From Pseudomonadota bacterium (lineage in GTDB: Bacteria; Bdellovibrionota_B; Oligoflexia; Silvanigrellales; Silvanigrellaceae), in the NCBI GenBank assembly GCA_009926615.1, contig RFOM01000005.1, positions 24,977 through 88,976 on the forward strand: DNA of 64,000 nt, read 5' to 3'. A model generated the notes under the pieces. The model was not told the DNA's origin. It saw only the letters and a list, made by a program, of their open reading frames with translations, and searched no databases. Shown piece after piece: positions 8,398 to 17,537 of the stretch. Position numbers and translations under genes: made by a program. Position 1 is the stretch's first letter. The number at the start of each line of letters is the position of its first letter.

Positions 8398-9224
8398 GAC
8401 ATACTCCGCGGCTGGGTCAGCAGGCTGGTCAGTTCTGCCTGAACAGATTCGTACCGGTTTTTCATTTCGGCAGGTTTCAAATTGCCGCCTTCGCAAACGG
8501 CGCGGCTGATGGGCAGCAAAATTTCCTGCTCAAATCCTTTTGTCTGAGTGACAGCCTGCTTGAGGGAAACGCCCTGCGCACCGACTCCGGGCATCAGCAG
8601 CGGCAGTTTTGAGTCGCGAATTCTTTCAACCGCAAGTGCATCTGTTCTGTTTGCACCGATCACAAGACCAATATGCGGAGCGAGTTTGCCGGACGCATCA
8701 AGGGCCAGATGCGCATCCGTGCAGGTGTCGGCAATCTCAGACAAAGAATTTTGCAGTTTGCTGAGCCGTTTTTGCGGGAATTCGCTTGTCGCACCGAGCA
8801 CAAAAACGCGGCTTCGGGCTCCCCGCAGAGCGAGAGCCTTTTGCAAAGACGAGCCGATCACATGCTCGCCCATGAACGGGTTGATTGTAACTCCGTCAAC
8901 GCGCAGGTGATCAAAGGCAAAATCGAGGTACTGATTGAGGCTGTTGCCTATCTCTCCGAATTTGCCGTCCAGCAAAATTGAAGTTCTACCGCTCAGCTGT
9001 TCGCACGCGAGTTCGAGTTTGTCGATTCCGAGCCGTCCCCAGCGGATGAAAAAGGCGAGGTTGATTTTGACCCAAGCCGGCTTTTCTTCCAGCAGTTCGA
9101 ACATTTCAAAGTGGTTTTCGACGCAGTCGAGCCAGTCTTTTTGCAGTCCGGAACGCGGCAGGGGATCAATCCCCAAGCACAGAATTCGCGGTCCGCTGAT
9201 TTGGCCGCCGGTTTGGGCACTCAT
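8394..9224 (-). CDS. pyrF: orotidine 5'-phosphate decarboxylase
   Basis: Final step of UMP synthesis: OMP to UMP plus CO2. At 276 residues it belongs to the longer PyrF group. Seen: LCLGIDPLP, WVKINLAFF, LDGKFGEIGNS (the catalytic Asp-x-Lys-x-x-Asp region), GVTINPFMG, and LMPGVGAQG (phosphate-binding loop). The second aspartate of DxKxxD is Glu here (KFGE). The family normally keeps Asp at this place, contributed across the dimer. It is a pyrimidine gene inside the purine operon, overlapping purK and purCD by ATGA at each side, so its expression must follow the purine genes. Confidence 0.88.
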   Translation of the reverse strand: MSAQTGGQISGPRILCLGIDPLPRSGLQKDWLDCVENHFEMFELLEEKPAWVKINLAFFIRWGRLGIDKLELACEQLSGRTSILLDGKFGEIGNSLNQYLDFAFDHLRVDGVTINPFMGEHVIGSSLQKALALRGARSRVFVLGATSEFPQKRLSKLQNSLSEIADTCTDAHLALDASGKLAPHIGLVIGANRTDALAVERIRDSKLPLLMPGVGAQGVSLKQAVTQTKGFEQEILLPISRAVCEGGNLKPAEMKNRYESVQAELTSLLTQPRSMS

Positions 9225-10426
9225 CGTTTTTCCCCTCTGTAACGGGCAAAAGTTGAACGAAAGAAATCAATATTTTTTTCAACAGCTGAAGCATCCGGGC
9301 CGCGCAGAATAATGTGCCCCATTTTGCGCGCAGGGCGCACGTCGGGCTTGCCGTAGAGCATAGCTTCGCACACCGACCCGTGTCCGATGATTTCGGACGG
9401 CCACCACGGTATTTCCGTCGCCCACTCGTCACCCAATGTGTTCCACATGGCCCAAGTTTCTTCGGGCGCGATGTGCTGAAAATTAAAGGGGAGGTCGAGG
9501 AGAATTTGAGCCAGCAAGTCGAACTGGCTCCGGCTGAGGCTCCGGCGGGTCACGTGCCCCGAGTTGTGGGGCCGCGGCGCGACTTCGTTGACGAGCAGCC
9601 TGATGCTTTCAGCATGACGAACTGCAAAAAACTCGACCGTCAGCAGGCCGAAAACATCCCAAACGTCAGCAATTTTTTCGGCGATTTTTTGCGCGTCCGC
9701 GCAAATCTCAAACGGAAGCCGCGGCGGGTGAATTGTTGTGTCCAGTATGCCGTTGACGTGAATATTCTCAACGGCCGGCAGAGTCAGTGTTCCGAGAGTC
9801 GGATGACGTGCAACAATGACGCTCAGCTCGGTGTGCAGAGCGCATTCTTCTTCGAGTACAAGCGGAAAAGCGCGCGGGTTGCTTTGAAGTGCCTGAATGG
9901 CTCCGTCCCAGTGCGGCGCGCTGCGCAGGCGCCATTGACCTTTGCCGTCGTAACCGCCTTGGGCTGTTTTCAGGATGCCCTTTCTGTTGCCCGCGAGCCA
10001 TTCATTTTTTTCGCCGCAGAGTTGATCGTGAGAGACGATTGCCTTCCACGGTGTCAGCGGTGCATGTGCTTTTTCAAGAGCGTTTTTTTCTGCAATCCGG
10101 TTTTGTGCATTTTCCAGAACTGTCAGTGACGGCCAAAGCTTGCCGTGTGAATCAGTCTTGTCCAGCACGCGCCGCAAAACGGCAGTCGGAATGTGTTCAA
10201 ATTCGTACGTCACCCGATCGCAGTCGGTGAACAGGCGCGTGAGTTCTTCTTCGTTGTCAAACGAGGCCTGACGGGTATGAGCCGTGCGCAGGGCCGAGGG
10301 ACAATCGCTGCTCGGGTCGAGAATGATGACCCGTGAACCCAAATTCGACAACGACTCGCTCAGCATCAGTCCGAGCTGTCCGCCTCCGAGGATTCCGATT
10401 GTTTTACGGCTCTGCTGCGACGTCAT
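9221..10426 (-). CDS. purK: N5-carboxyaminoimidazole ribonucleotide synthase
   Basis: ATP-grasp enzyme that carboxylates AIR with bicarbonate, 401 residues. Seen: [14 protein letters not shown] at the N-terminus, [20 protein letters not shown] (ATP-binding loop), [39 protein letters not shown] (metal-binding ATP-grasp end), and the C-terminal KMGHI block. Everything expected is present. Its ATG overlaps the purE stop by four bases; the pair makes CAIR by the bacterial two-enzyme route. Confidence 0.95.
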   Translation of the reverse strand: MTSQQSRKTIGILGGGQLGLMLSESLSNLGSRVIILDPSSDCPSALRTAHTRQASFDNEEELTRLFTDCDRVTYEFEHIPTAVLRRVLDKTDSHGKLWPSLTVLENAQNRIAEKNALEKAHAPLTPWKAIVSHDQLCGEKNEWLAGNRKGILKTAQGGYDGKGQWRLRSAPHWDGAIQALQSNPRAFPLVLEEECALHTELSVIVARHPTLGTLTLPAVENIHVNGILDTTIHPPRLPFEICADAQKIAEKIADVWDVFGLLTVEFFAVRHAESIRLLVNEVAPRPHNSGHVTRRSLSRSQFDLLAQILLDLPFNFQHIAPEETWAMWNTLGDEWATEIPWWPSEIIGHGSVCEAMLYGKPDVRPARKMGHIILRGPDASAVEKNIDFFRSTFARYRGEKR

Positions 10427-10950
10427 TTGGTTTTGTGTTCCCAGTGAAAAGGCACACCGGCAATGCTTTCAACACGGCCCGCCTGTTCAAGAGCCTGCGT
10501 CTCGATATTGTTCTTGTGTGACTTGCAAAGCAGGGCCAGACGATCATCGGAAAGTGCCAGAATCTGAATGGCAAAGAGCGCGGCATTGCGGGCGCCTGCA
10601 GTCCCGATTGCGAAGGTGGCCACGGGCACACCTGCAGGCATCTGGACAATCGACAAAAGGCTGTCCATTCCGTTCAGAGCCTTGCTTTGAACGGGCACTC
10701 CCAAAACCGGCAACGTGGTCAGACCGGCAATCATCCCCGGCAAATGGGCTGCTCCTCCGGCACCGGCAACAATGATTTTCAGCCCGCGCTCGGCGGCTGT
10801 TTTTGCGTACTTGAAAAGCCGCTCGGGAGTGCGGTGTGCGCTCACCACCGTGCATTCAAAAGGTATTCCGGCCTCCTGCAGAATATCGACCGCAGGCTTC
10901 ATAGTTTCCATGTCGGATTCGCTGCCCATGATGATTCCGATGCAGGTCAT
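10423..10950 (-). CDS. purE: N5-CAIR mutase, catalytic subunit
   Basis: Converts N5-CAIR to CAIR. At 175 residues it is the usual class I length. Seen: [12 protein letters not shown] (phosphate loop), [15 protein letters not shown] with the catalytic His, [14 protein letters not shown], and [23 protein letters not shown]. Presence of purK next door supports the class I (N5-CAIR) activity. It overlaps purF and purK by ATGA. Confidence 0.96.
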   Translation of the reverse strand: MTCIGIIMGSESDMETMKPAVDILQEAGIPFECTVVSAHRTPERLFKYAKTAAERGLKIIVAGAGGAAHLPGMIAGLTTLPVLGVPVQSKALNGMDSLLSIVQMPAGVPVATFAIGTAGARNAALFAIQILALSDDRLALLCKSHKNNIETQALEQAGRVESIAGVPFHWEHKTK

Positions 10951-12410
10951 GACATCACTCCGTTTCGTCCGCTTTTTTCAATTTGCGCAGGTTCTTCGCC
11001 CAAGCGGCGCTGTGCAAAGGAATCCGAATACTTTCCGCTGAAGCAGGAATCGCAGAAACCGCTGTTGCCCTGTGCGGATTTATGAGCCGGAAGAGCCATT
11101 CCGTGCAGGGTTTCCGTGGCTAAATATGCCAATGAATCGACGTGAAGGTTTTCCCGCATCTGCTCAAGGTTCATTTGTTGGGCAAGAAGTTCGCGCCGCT
11201 TGGGAGTGTCGATGCCGTAGAAACACGGGAATTTAACAGGCGGCGAGCCAATCCGCATATGCACTTCGCTTGCACCGGCTTCGCGGAGCAGTTCAACGAT
11301 TCTGCGCGAGGTTGTTCCGCGGACGATACTGTCGTCAACAACAACCAGTCGTTTGCCTTCGATGACGTGTCTCAGCGGGTTGAGCTTGAGACGCAGTCGG
11401 AAATTGCGGATGTTCTGGGTGGGCTCAATGAACGTTCGGCCGACGTAGTGATTGCGGATGAGTCCGACGGCGTAGGGAATTCCGGAGGCTCGCGCATAGC
11501 CCATGGCCATCGGGACTCCCGAATCCGGAATCGGAATCACGAGGTCTGCGTTCGCCGGAGCCTGTTGTGCGAGTTCTGCTCCCAGCCGTTCGCGAAAAAG
11601 AAATGTCGACTGCCCCCAAAGATTGGAGTCAGGACGCGCAAAATATATTTGTTCAAAGACACAGCGGCGGGATTGTTCATTGGCGGAGCTGCCGGAATCG
11701 GGCAGGTAGCTTGATTTTAACGCCCCGTCGGACAGCTGTATTTCGATCATCTCGCCGGGCATCAGGTCGCGTTCGAATTTTGCGCCCACAAGATCAAATG
11801 CGCAGGTTTCACTGCTGACTGCCCAGCTGCTGCCGTTGGAGTCCGCTTCAGAAATAAAACGACCCAATGACAGCGGCCGGTAACCCAATGAGTCCACGCA
11901 CGCGTACATGTGCGACGGTGTTAAAAGAACAAGAGTGAAAGCTCCTTCAAGCAGGCCGCTCACGTGTTTCAATTTGGCTCCGAGATCGGCGCCGGGGGCC
12001 TGTGCAAGAAGGTGAAGGATGATCTCGGTGTCGGCAGTGCCCTGAAAAATCGCGCCGCGCCGTTCGAGATCTTCTCTGAGCTCGGGAGCATTGACCAGAT
12101 TGCCGTTGTGGGCCAGAGCAACTCTGACCCCGTTCACCCGCGCGGCAAGAGGCTGAATGTTCGCCGCGGCCTCTCCGCCCGCCGTGCTGTAGCGCACATG
12201 CCCGAGTGCTGCCTCACCCTTGAGTTTGCCGAGAATCTCCGGCGGAAAAACATCGCTGACCAGTCCCGCACCGCGGTGAATGTTGATGATTCCTTCGCGC
12301 AGAGTTGCGAGTCCGGCGCTCTCCTGTCCTCTGTGCTGAAGTGCAAAGAGTCCGAGAAAGGCCATTTGGCTCGCATCCGGATGACGTGTCAGAGCAAATA
12401 TTCCGCACAT
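10947..12410 (-). CDS. purF: amidophosphoribosyltransferase (glutamine PRPP amidotransferase)
   Basis: Commits PRPP to purines by making phosphoribosylamine from glutamine, 487 residues. The ATG at 12410 gives MCGIFAL, placing the nucleophilic Cys directly after Met with no propeptide. Seen: [41 protein letters not shown] (PRPP loop), [14 protein letters not shown], and near the C-terminus [10 protein letters not shown]. That last motif and the CFYGID Cys are part of the ligand set for a 4Fe-4S cluster in Bacillus-type PurF, so an oxygen-sensitive cluster is likely. GGAT lies upstream, four bases after purL ends. Confidence 0.95.
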   Translation of the reverse strand: MCGIFALTRHPDASQMAFLGLFALQHRGQESAGLATLREGIINIHRGAGLVSDVFPPEILGKLKGEAALGHVRYSTAGGEAAANIQPLAARVNGVRVALAHNGNLVNAPELREDLERRGAIFQGTADTEIILHLLAQAPGADLGAKLKHVSGLLEGAFTLVLLTPSHMYACVDSLGYRPLSLGRFISEADSNGSSWAVSSETCAFDLVGAKFERDLMPGEMIEIQLSDGALKSSYLPDSGSSANEQSRRCVFEQIYFARPDSNLWGQSTFLFRERLGAELAQQAPANADLVIPIPDSGVPMAMGYARASGIPYAVGLIRNHYVGRTFIEPTQNIRNFRLRLKLNPLRHVIEGKRLVVVDDSIVRGTTSRRIVELLREAGASEVHMRIGSPPVKFPCFYGIDTPKRRELLAQQMNLEQMRENLHVDSLAYLATETLHGMALPAHKSAQGNSGFCDSCFSGKYSDSFAQRRLGEEPAQIEKSGRNGVMS

Positions 12411-12414
12411 AAAT

Positions 12415-14886
12415 TTATCCGAAATAGGGTTTGAGTGAATTTGCGCGCGCTTCCGAAGCTGCCGTCCACAGGCTTGCTTCCGATGCCGGCAGTGCGCCGG
12501 TGTCCGGCAGTTCTGCAACCGGCATGAGCCGCAATCCTTTGTTCTGAGCCGCGTTGAGCCATTGCTGCTGATCAAGCGCAGCCCCCGAAATCAGAACGCC
12601 CGCCTGACCTTCCGCGAACGCAGATTGAGCTGTCAGTGCAAGTGCCTCGGCGGTCAGCGTTAAACCGCAGTTCGAGCGGACGGCGAGCTCTGCGAGAGTC
12701 ATCATCAGTCCGCCGCAACCCACGACCGCGCAGCTGCCGAGTGCACGCGCATCTCTGAGCTCACGCAGAAACGCCCAAAGATTCGCTTCCGACTTGAAAT
12801 CCGCTTCAGGAACGGCTCCGCTGTTGCTTAAAAAGACGTTCCACGACATTTCCGAGAAGTGAAAACCGGTGAGAGCATCGACCCGCTCGGACGTCAGCCA
12901 GTACAAACGCCGGCAGGCAGGCTGAGGAAGAATTTCAACGATGTGGTCGGGGCTGTCGATCACGCCGACGATGCCGATCATGGGTGTCGGCGGAATCGGT
13001 GTTGTGCCGGTTTGGTTGTTGAGACTGACGTTGCCGCTCACAACCGGAATCCGCATGTTTTTTGCAACCGAATTGATGCCGTCAATCGCATCCGATATCT
13101 GGCGCATGACAGCGGGCTGCTTGGGACTTCCGAAGTTCAGGCAGTCGGTCATGCCCAGCGGTCGTCCGCCGCTCGCCGCAATGCTCCGCGCCGTGAGCAG
13201 AGTGCTCTGCGCCGACCCGTTGAGCGGGTCGAGTTCGATCCAGCGTTCCTGACAGCCTGCAGCAAGTGCAATGGCCGGAGCGCGCTGGGCAAACGGGTCG
13301 CCTTCAGCTGCGGGTGAAAAACTTTCATCAAGACGAACCACGGCCGCTGCGCACGAGCGCGGTGTCTGGCAACCGGAAATAGTGTTGCCCTGAACCGTTG
13401 AACAATAATGGTTTGTGAGCGGCTCTTTGGACGCATGAACCGGCATTGCCATGAGTTCAGGCATGTGCGCAAGAACGGTCGGCCACGCTTGGGCGAGGGT
13501 TGTTTTGCCGGACTCAAGAACCTGTGCAAGCGCTCTGCGCGCGGGTTCTTTGAGACCGATTGTGAGGCCTTCGGTTGCCGGAACAGGCCGCTCGATTCGG
13601 GCGTGTGAGTTCAGATATTCCCCGCGATCCTGCAAAGGCCATGTATACTTGGGAGCGTTCTCCGTAAGAATTTCCACAGGCAGCGTGCAAACAACCGAGT
13701 CATTGTGAATGCAGATAAACTCGCCTGTATTGTTGACCGAGCCGATGACTGCAGCCGAAACCTCATAGTTTTTGCACAGGGCAATCACCGCCTCCGCCTT
13801 GTCGGGCGTCACCGCACAGAGCATCCGCTCCTGAGACTCCGAAAGAAGATATTCAAACGGTTTGAGGCGCGCGGTTCGGGCCGGAATGAGATTCAGATCG
13901 ATCGCAACTCCGCAACCCGAACGTCCGGCCATTTCAACGCCGCTTGAGGTCAGTCCTGCGGCACCCATGTCCTGCAGTCCGACAACCAGTTTTTGTTCAA
14001 GAAGAGCAAGCGTCACTTCAAGAAGCTTTTTCTCAGCAAAAGGATCTCCGACCTGAACCGTCGGCCTCAGAGCCGATGACGATGAATCGAACGTGTCCGA
14101 ACTCATGGTTGCGCCGTGAACGCCGTCCCGTCCTGTGGCACTGCCGAAATAAACCAGCAGGTTGGCACCCCGGGGAAAGAGTTCCGAGCGTTTGGAGGGC
14201 GTAACGCTGTCGTTCGGCAAAAGTTTGCTTGGGAATTGTTTTTCGGTTTCGGCCGAGTCGTTTTGAAGTTTTCCGCGAAAGATCGCGTCGGACTTGATGA
14301 GGCCGGCGGTGAATGCGTTGACCAGAATGTTTTTGCTGTAGCTGTGGTGAAAGCGTGTCTGCCCGCCGACAGTCGGCACACCGACGGAGTTTCCGTAGTC
14401 GCCGATACCCCGCACGGTGTGTTTGAGAAGGTGAGCGTTGTAAACTCCTTCTCCGTAACGCAGACAGTTCATATTCGCCACGGGACGCGCGCCCATGCAG
14501 AAAACATCGCGCAAAATCCCGCCGACACCGGTTGCTGCGCCCTGATAGGGTTCAATATAGCTCGGGTGATTGTGGCTTTCCATTTTGAATACGAGTCCGA
14601 CACCCTGCGCAACTTCAACAATTCCCGCGTTTTCGCCGGGGCCCTGCAGAACCCAAGGTTCCTGTGTGTGAAAGCGCGCGAGATGGACGCGTGAAGATTT
14701 GTAGGAACAGTGTTCACTCCACAATGCACCGGTCACGGCAATTTCTTCGAGTGACGGCATGCGCTGCAGCAATGTGTTGAGACGGTTGAACTCATCGGCT
14801 GAAAGCCCGAAGCTTTGGGCCAGCTTGTACCACTTCGGTTCAATCGTCTTGGTTTCGTTTGCAGACTGATTTGGATTTGCGGACAT
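12415..14886 (-). CDS. purL: FGAM synthase, large subunit (small-type PurL)
   Basis: ATP-dependent amination of FGAR to FGAM; ammonia comes from PurQ. About 823 residues, far shorter than the 1,300-residue single-chain enzyme, so it needs separate PurS and PurQ. Seen: ALWSEHCSYKSS, VFKMESHNHPSYIEPYQGAATGVGGI, RDVFCMGARP, VGVPTVGGQ, SATGRDGVHGA, LQDMGAAGLTSS, LSESQERML, VVSGNVSLNNQT. I start at 14886, where GAGGT lies about nine bases upstream and the gene begins 25 bases after purQ; an in-frame ATG at 14952 would lie within purQ. Confidence 0.94.
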   Translation of the reverse strand: MSANPNQSANETKTIEPKWYKLAQSFGLSADEFNRLNTLLQRMPSLEEIAVTGALWSEHCSYKSSRVHLARFHTQEPWVLQGPGENAGIVEVAQGVGLVFKMESHNHPSYIEPYQGAATGVGGILRDVFCMGARPVANMNCLRYGEGVYNAHLLKHTVRGIGDYGNSVGVPTVGGQTRFHHSYSKNILVNAFTAGLIKSDAIFRGKLQNDSAETEKQFPSKLLPNDSVTPSKRSELFPRGANLLVYFGSATGRDGVHGATMSSDTFDSSSSALRPTVQVGDPFAEKKLLEVTLALLEQKLVVGLQDMGAAGLTSSGVEMAGRSGCGVAIDLNLIPARTARLKPFEYLLSESQERMLCAVTPDKAEAVIALCKNYEVSAAVIGSVNNTGEFICIHNDSVVCTLPVEILTENAPKYTWPLQDRGEYLNSHARIERPVPATEGLTIGLKEPARRALAQVLESGKTTLAQAWPTVLAHMPELMAMPVHASKEPLTNHYCSTVQGNTISGCQTPRSCAAAVVRLDESFSPAAEGDPFAQRAPAIALAAGCQERWIELDPLNGSAQSTLLTARSIAASGGRPLGMTDCLNFGSPKQPAVMRQISDAIDGINSVAKNMRIPVVSGNVSLNNQTGTTPIPPTPMIGIVGVIDSPDHIVEILPQPACRRLYWLTSERVDALTGFHFSEMSWNVFLSNSGAVPEADFKSEANLWAFLRELRDARALGSCAVVGCGGLMMTLAELAVRSNCGLTLTAEALALTAQSAFAEGQAGVLISGAALDQQQWLNAAQNKGLRLMPVAELPDTGALPASEASLWTAASEARANSLKPYFG

Positions 14887-14911
14887 TTTCCTGTGACCTC
14901 TCGCCTGAAGT

Positions 14912-15649
14912 TCAGCGGGTGTTTGTGCCGTGAGATTTACGCCAGAGATCAAGCGGACTGCCTTCTCTCAAAGGAATATTCAGTCTCAGCGCAAGGGCGT
15001 CGAGCATGAACAGTCCGTCGCAGCTGCCGAGCTGAGGATCGCTTGCGCGCTCGGGATGCGGCATCATTCCGACGATATTGCCGTCCGGATTTGAAATTCC
15101 GGCAATGCTGTCGGTGCTCCCGAGCAGGTTTTGCGTGTAGCGGAAGAGGACTTGGTAGCCGTCGTTTTTTCGCGGAGCGATGAAATTCCCCATACCGCAT
15201 GAAATGGGCAAATTGAGCAGACGCCCCGACACAAGTTTTGGAGTCCACGTTGTGCCTGTCGAAATTTCTGCCCGCACGGTCACAAACTCATGAACATGAC
15301 GACGGACGACGTTCGGAGCCAGAGCTCCTGCCAGCAGTCCCGATTCGCAGAGGGTCTGGAAGCCGTTGCAAATTCCAAGTACCGCAGTTCCCGACGCAGC
15401 TTCACGGCGGACCCAACCCATCAGAGGCGAACGCGCTGCCAAAGCTCCGGCGCGCAGGTAGTCACCAAAAGAAAAACCTCCGGGGAGTATAATCACGGAG
15501 GTGTGTCCTGAGGGGCGCTTTTCGATGTCTTCCTGAGTGCGCACAAAAGAGACATCGAGGTCGAGGTTTCTGGCAAGCCACCTCAGGGTGTCCAGATCAC
15601 AGTTTGTTCCGGGGAATTGAAGAACGGCTGCCTGTCGTTTGCCGGTCAT
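14912..15649 (-). CDS. purQ: FGAM synthase, glutaminase subunit
   Basis: Class I glutamine amidotransferase that feeds ammonia to PurL, 245 residues. Seen: VLQFPGTNCDLD, ILPGGFSFGDYLRAG, VLGICNGFQTL with the nucleophilic Cys, and GMMPHPERASD with the catalytic His and Glu. The triad is complete. The ATG overlaps the stop of the purB-purS fusion by four bases, so PurS and PurQ are made in tandem ahead of PurL. Confidence 0.95.
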   Translation of the reverse strand: MTGKRQAAVLQFPGTNCDLDTLRWLARNLDLDVSFVRTQEDIEKRPSGHTSVIILPGGFSFGDYLRAGALAARSPLMGWVRREAASGTAVLGICNGFQTLCESGLLAGALAPNVVRRHVHEFVTVRAEISTGTTWTPKLVSGRLLNLPISCGMGNFIAPRKNDGYQVLFRYTQNLLGSTDSIAGISNPDGNIVGMMPHPERASDPQLGSCDGLFMLDALALRLNIPLREGSPLDLWRKSHGTNTR

Positions 15650-17256
15650 TGAATGACCTCCACTTGAATGGATTCCATGACCTCGTTTCGCAGTACATTG
15701 GAGACATAACGTAACAGCACGTTTTTTTCATCCGGATTCGGCATGCTGATCGTGAAAACTTTCGAACGGTTCAGCCGGACGGACAGCCCCTGAGTTTTCA
15801 TGTGTTCTTCAATTGTCTTCGCTTCCGTATCAAGCACGTCGGAATGCAGCGCAACGGTTACTTTGTAAGTCCGCTGCAATGCGGGCACCGTACCGCTGTC
15901 AACACGGCCGGCGCAGCGGCGGTTGATTTCGTCGGGCGTGATTCCAAAAACGGCAAGAAACCTGTTCGCGGCATTCGCGGTGAACCGCTGAAGATTGAAA
16001 AGTCCGCGCAGATTGTCGGTGCCGAGGAGTTCCACCACCGGTTTTTGGTTTTCGAGAGCTTTTAAAAACGCATCGGGCTGAAGGGTTTCACGCGCAGCCT
16101 GTGCGTTCAGAGGCAGGGCGATTTTTTGAACGAGTTCGTATGCTGCAGTGCGGTTCATTCCGGCATTGGTCAGTTGTGTCAGCACTGTCTGGCTGGCCCA
16201 CAATCCTCCGAGTCTCTCCAGATTCCGCTTCATGACGTCCGGCTGCACGACCATCTTTTCGATCAGATCTGCACAGCGTGAAGTCATGAAGTCAAGCGTG
16301 ACGAACATATCAGGCAGAGCAAGACGTTCGACACTGCTGTGCGAAATGTCGCGCTCATGCCAGAGGCCGGTGTTCTGTCCGAGCATCTGCACGTATCCGC
16401 GGATCGTGCGCGCAAGTCCGGAAAGATTTTCGGCGAGAACGGGGTTCTTTTTGTGGGGCATGGCTGAGCTGCCCTTTTGCTTGCTTCCAAAGGGTTCAAT
16501 GACCTCCTGAAGTTCGGTGCGGGCCCAGTGGCGCATGTTGACGGCAAACCGGTCGATGGCATTTGCAAGATTTTCGCACGCGTGTGCGACCCGCAAAATG
16601 CGGTCGCGGGGAAGAACCTGTGTGGCAACCGGTTCAGGTTGAAGGTCGAGTTTTGCAAGCACAAAAGCTTCGTAATCGGGAGAAAGCTGGGAATACTGTC
16701 CGACCGCGCCGGAGAGTTTTCCTGTTGCGCACACCTTGCGGGCTTCAATGAGGTCAAGGTGAGCACGCTGAAATTCACTGAAATGACCCGCGAGAACCTG
16801 ACCGAAAGCGAGCGGTTCGGCATGGATACCGTGCGTGCGGCCCATCATGATCGTGTCACAATTTTCAAACGCTTTTTTTGCGAGTTCAGCACGAAGGCGA
16901 TCCAGCGGTCCGACAAGAAGATTGAGACTGTCGGTCAGGCGCAGACTCATGGCCGTATCAAGAACGTCGGAGCTCGTTAACCCCTGATGCAGCCATCGGC
17001 CCGAATCTCCCATTGCGGCACCGACCTCCGAGACGTAGGCAATCACGTCGTGGCCGGTTTCTTCTTCACGCTTTCTGTAGTCGTTGATGTTTGTGTTCTG
17101 AACTGCCTGATCGAATGCTGCAATAACTGCGGCGGGAACTCCCCGCTTTTCCGTGAGCCCTTCCAGATGTGCTCTTTCAACACGTGACCATGAGGCGTAT
17201 TTCGCCTCCTCAGACCAAAGTCGGGTCATTTCGGGACGACTGTAACGCTCAATCAT
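15646..17256 (-). CDS. purBS: PurB-PurS fusion: adenylosuccinate lyase with C-terminal FGAM synthase PurS subunit
   Basis: A 536-residue chain. Residues 1 to about 455 are adenylosuccinate lyase (cleaves SAICAR and adenylosuccinate): RYSRPEMTRLWSEEAKY, GLTSSDVLDTA, MGRTHGIHAEP, GSSAMPHKKNP (signature loop with the catalytic Ser), WHERDISHSSVER. The lyase normally ends there, at about 430-450. Residues 464-536 instead match a whole PurS: YKVTVALHSDVLD, a central helix, then FTISMPN and a final ESIQVEVIQ strand. PurS bridges PurL and PurQ, and no free purS is present in the cluster. I chose the ATG at 17256, preceded by AGAGGTG with five to six bases spacing. It is first in the operon, followed by purQ (ATGA overlap). 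Confidence 0.9.
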   Translation of the reverse strand: MIERYSRPEMTRLWSEEAKYASWSRVERAHLEGLTEKRGVPAAVIAAFDQAVQNTNINDYRKREEETGHDVIAYVSEVGAAMGDSGRWLHQGLTSSDVLDTAMSLRLTDSLNLLVGPLDRLRAELAKKAFENCDTIMMGRTHGIHAEPLAFGQVLAGHFSEFQRAHLDLIEARKVCATGKLSGAVGQYSQLSPDYEAFVLAKLDLQPEPVATQVLPRDRILRVAHACENLANAIDRFAVNMRHWARTELQEVIEPFGSKQKGSSAMPHKKNPVLAENLSGLARTIRGYVQMLGQNTGLWHERDISHSSVERLALPDMFVTLDFMTSRCADLIEKMVVQPDVMKRNLERLGGLWASQTVLTQLTNAGMNRTAAYELVQKIALPLNAQAARETLQPDAFLKALENQKPVVELLGTDNLRGLFNLQRFTANAANRFLAVFGITPDEINRRCAGRVDSGTVPALQRTYKVTVALHSDVLDTEAKTIEEHMKTQGLSVRLNRSKVFTISMPNPDEKNVLLRYVSNVLRNEVMESIQVEVIQ

Positions 17257-17315
17257 AATCACCTCTTGGAGCAGGGCGGAATTTACGGCGAACATCGACT
17301 CTTGCGAGATGCCAC

Positions 17316-17345
17316 CTCATAGTCCGTATCAGTGTAAAAAGACAA
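17316..17345 (-). promoter_or_regulatory. possible purBS promoter
   Basis: On the minus strand TTGTCT (17345-17340) and TATGAG (17321-17316) are 18 bases apart, each 4 of 6 to the sigma-70 consensus. They lie about 60 bases upstream of the purBS start. The -35 overlaps the U-tract end of the candidate RNA just upstream. Weak on sequence alone. Confidence 0.25.
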
Positions 17346-17465
17346 GGCCCTTGGCAGAACGGACGCTGCGGCAAGGGGCAGCTGCGCCGTCGGGTTGTGC
17401 GAATGTTCCCGCCCCTGTCAGAAAAAAACTGCAGGGCCTCAAGTTGGCGAGGCCTTGGCCGATAA
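17335..17465 (-). ncRNA. candidate structured RNA, possibly 6S-like, upstream of purBS
   Basis: Read on the minus strand, CAAGGCC (17457-17451) near the 5' end can pair with GGCCTTG (17349-17343) near the 3' end, and a run of five U follows at 17340-17336. Within, CAGGGGC pairs with GCCCC-UUG around a GGG...CCC inner stem, with unpaired tracts on both sides between inner and outer stems. A closed rod with a central bubble ending in a terminator-like 3' end recalls 6S RNA, and the inner AACCCGACGGCG resembles a segment of gamma-proteobacterial 6S. At about 130 bases it is shorter than typical 6S (160-200). It could instead be a 5' leader or attenuator of the purine operon. Confidence 0.35.
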
Positions 17466-17536
17466 CCTCACCAAAGTCGGGCTTCGAATTCATATGCGTA
17501 TGGTTGCGCTGTGGCTGAGGTTCGCGCGAGGTTATC
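17461..17536 (+). promoter_or_regulatory. 9-bp inverted repeat that can mask the ribosome-binding site of the HD-GYP gene
   Basis: GATAACCTC at 17461-17469 and GAGGTTATC at 17528-17536 are perfect reverse complements with 58 bases between. The second copy contains the GAGG that serves the ATG at 17538. In a plus-strand transcript starting far enough upstream the ribosome-binding site would be paired. Regulation is inferred, not shown. Confidence 0.35.
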
Positions 17537-17537
17537 A

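Noticed and set aside
15646..15870. PurB C-terminal extension as a frameshift into a neighbouring reading frame
   Set aside because: The extension is long, in frame and matches a complete PurS pattern, so it looks selected.
17335..17465. A known riboswitch (guanidine, PRPP or purine type) ahead of purBS
   Set aside because: I could not find the conserved cores of the classes I know; only the overall fold and a 6S-like stretch remain, so it is listed as a candidate RNA only.
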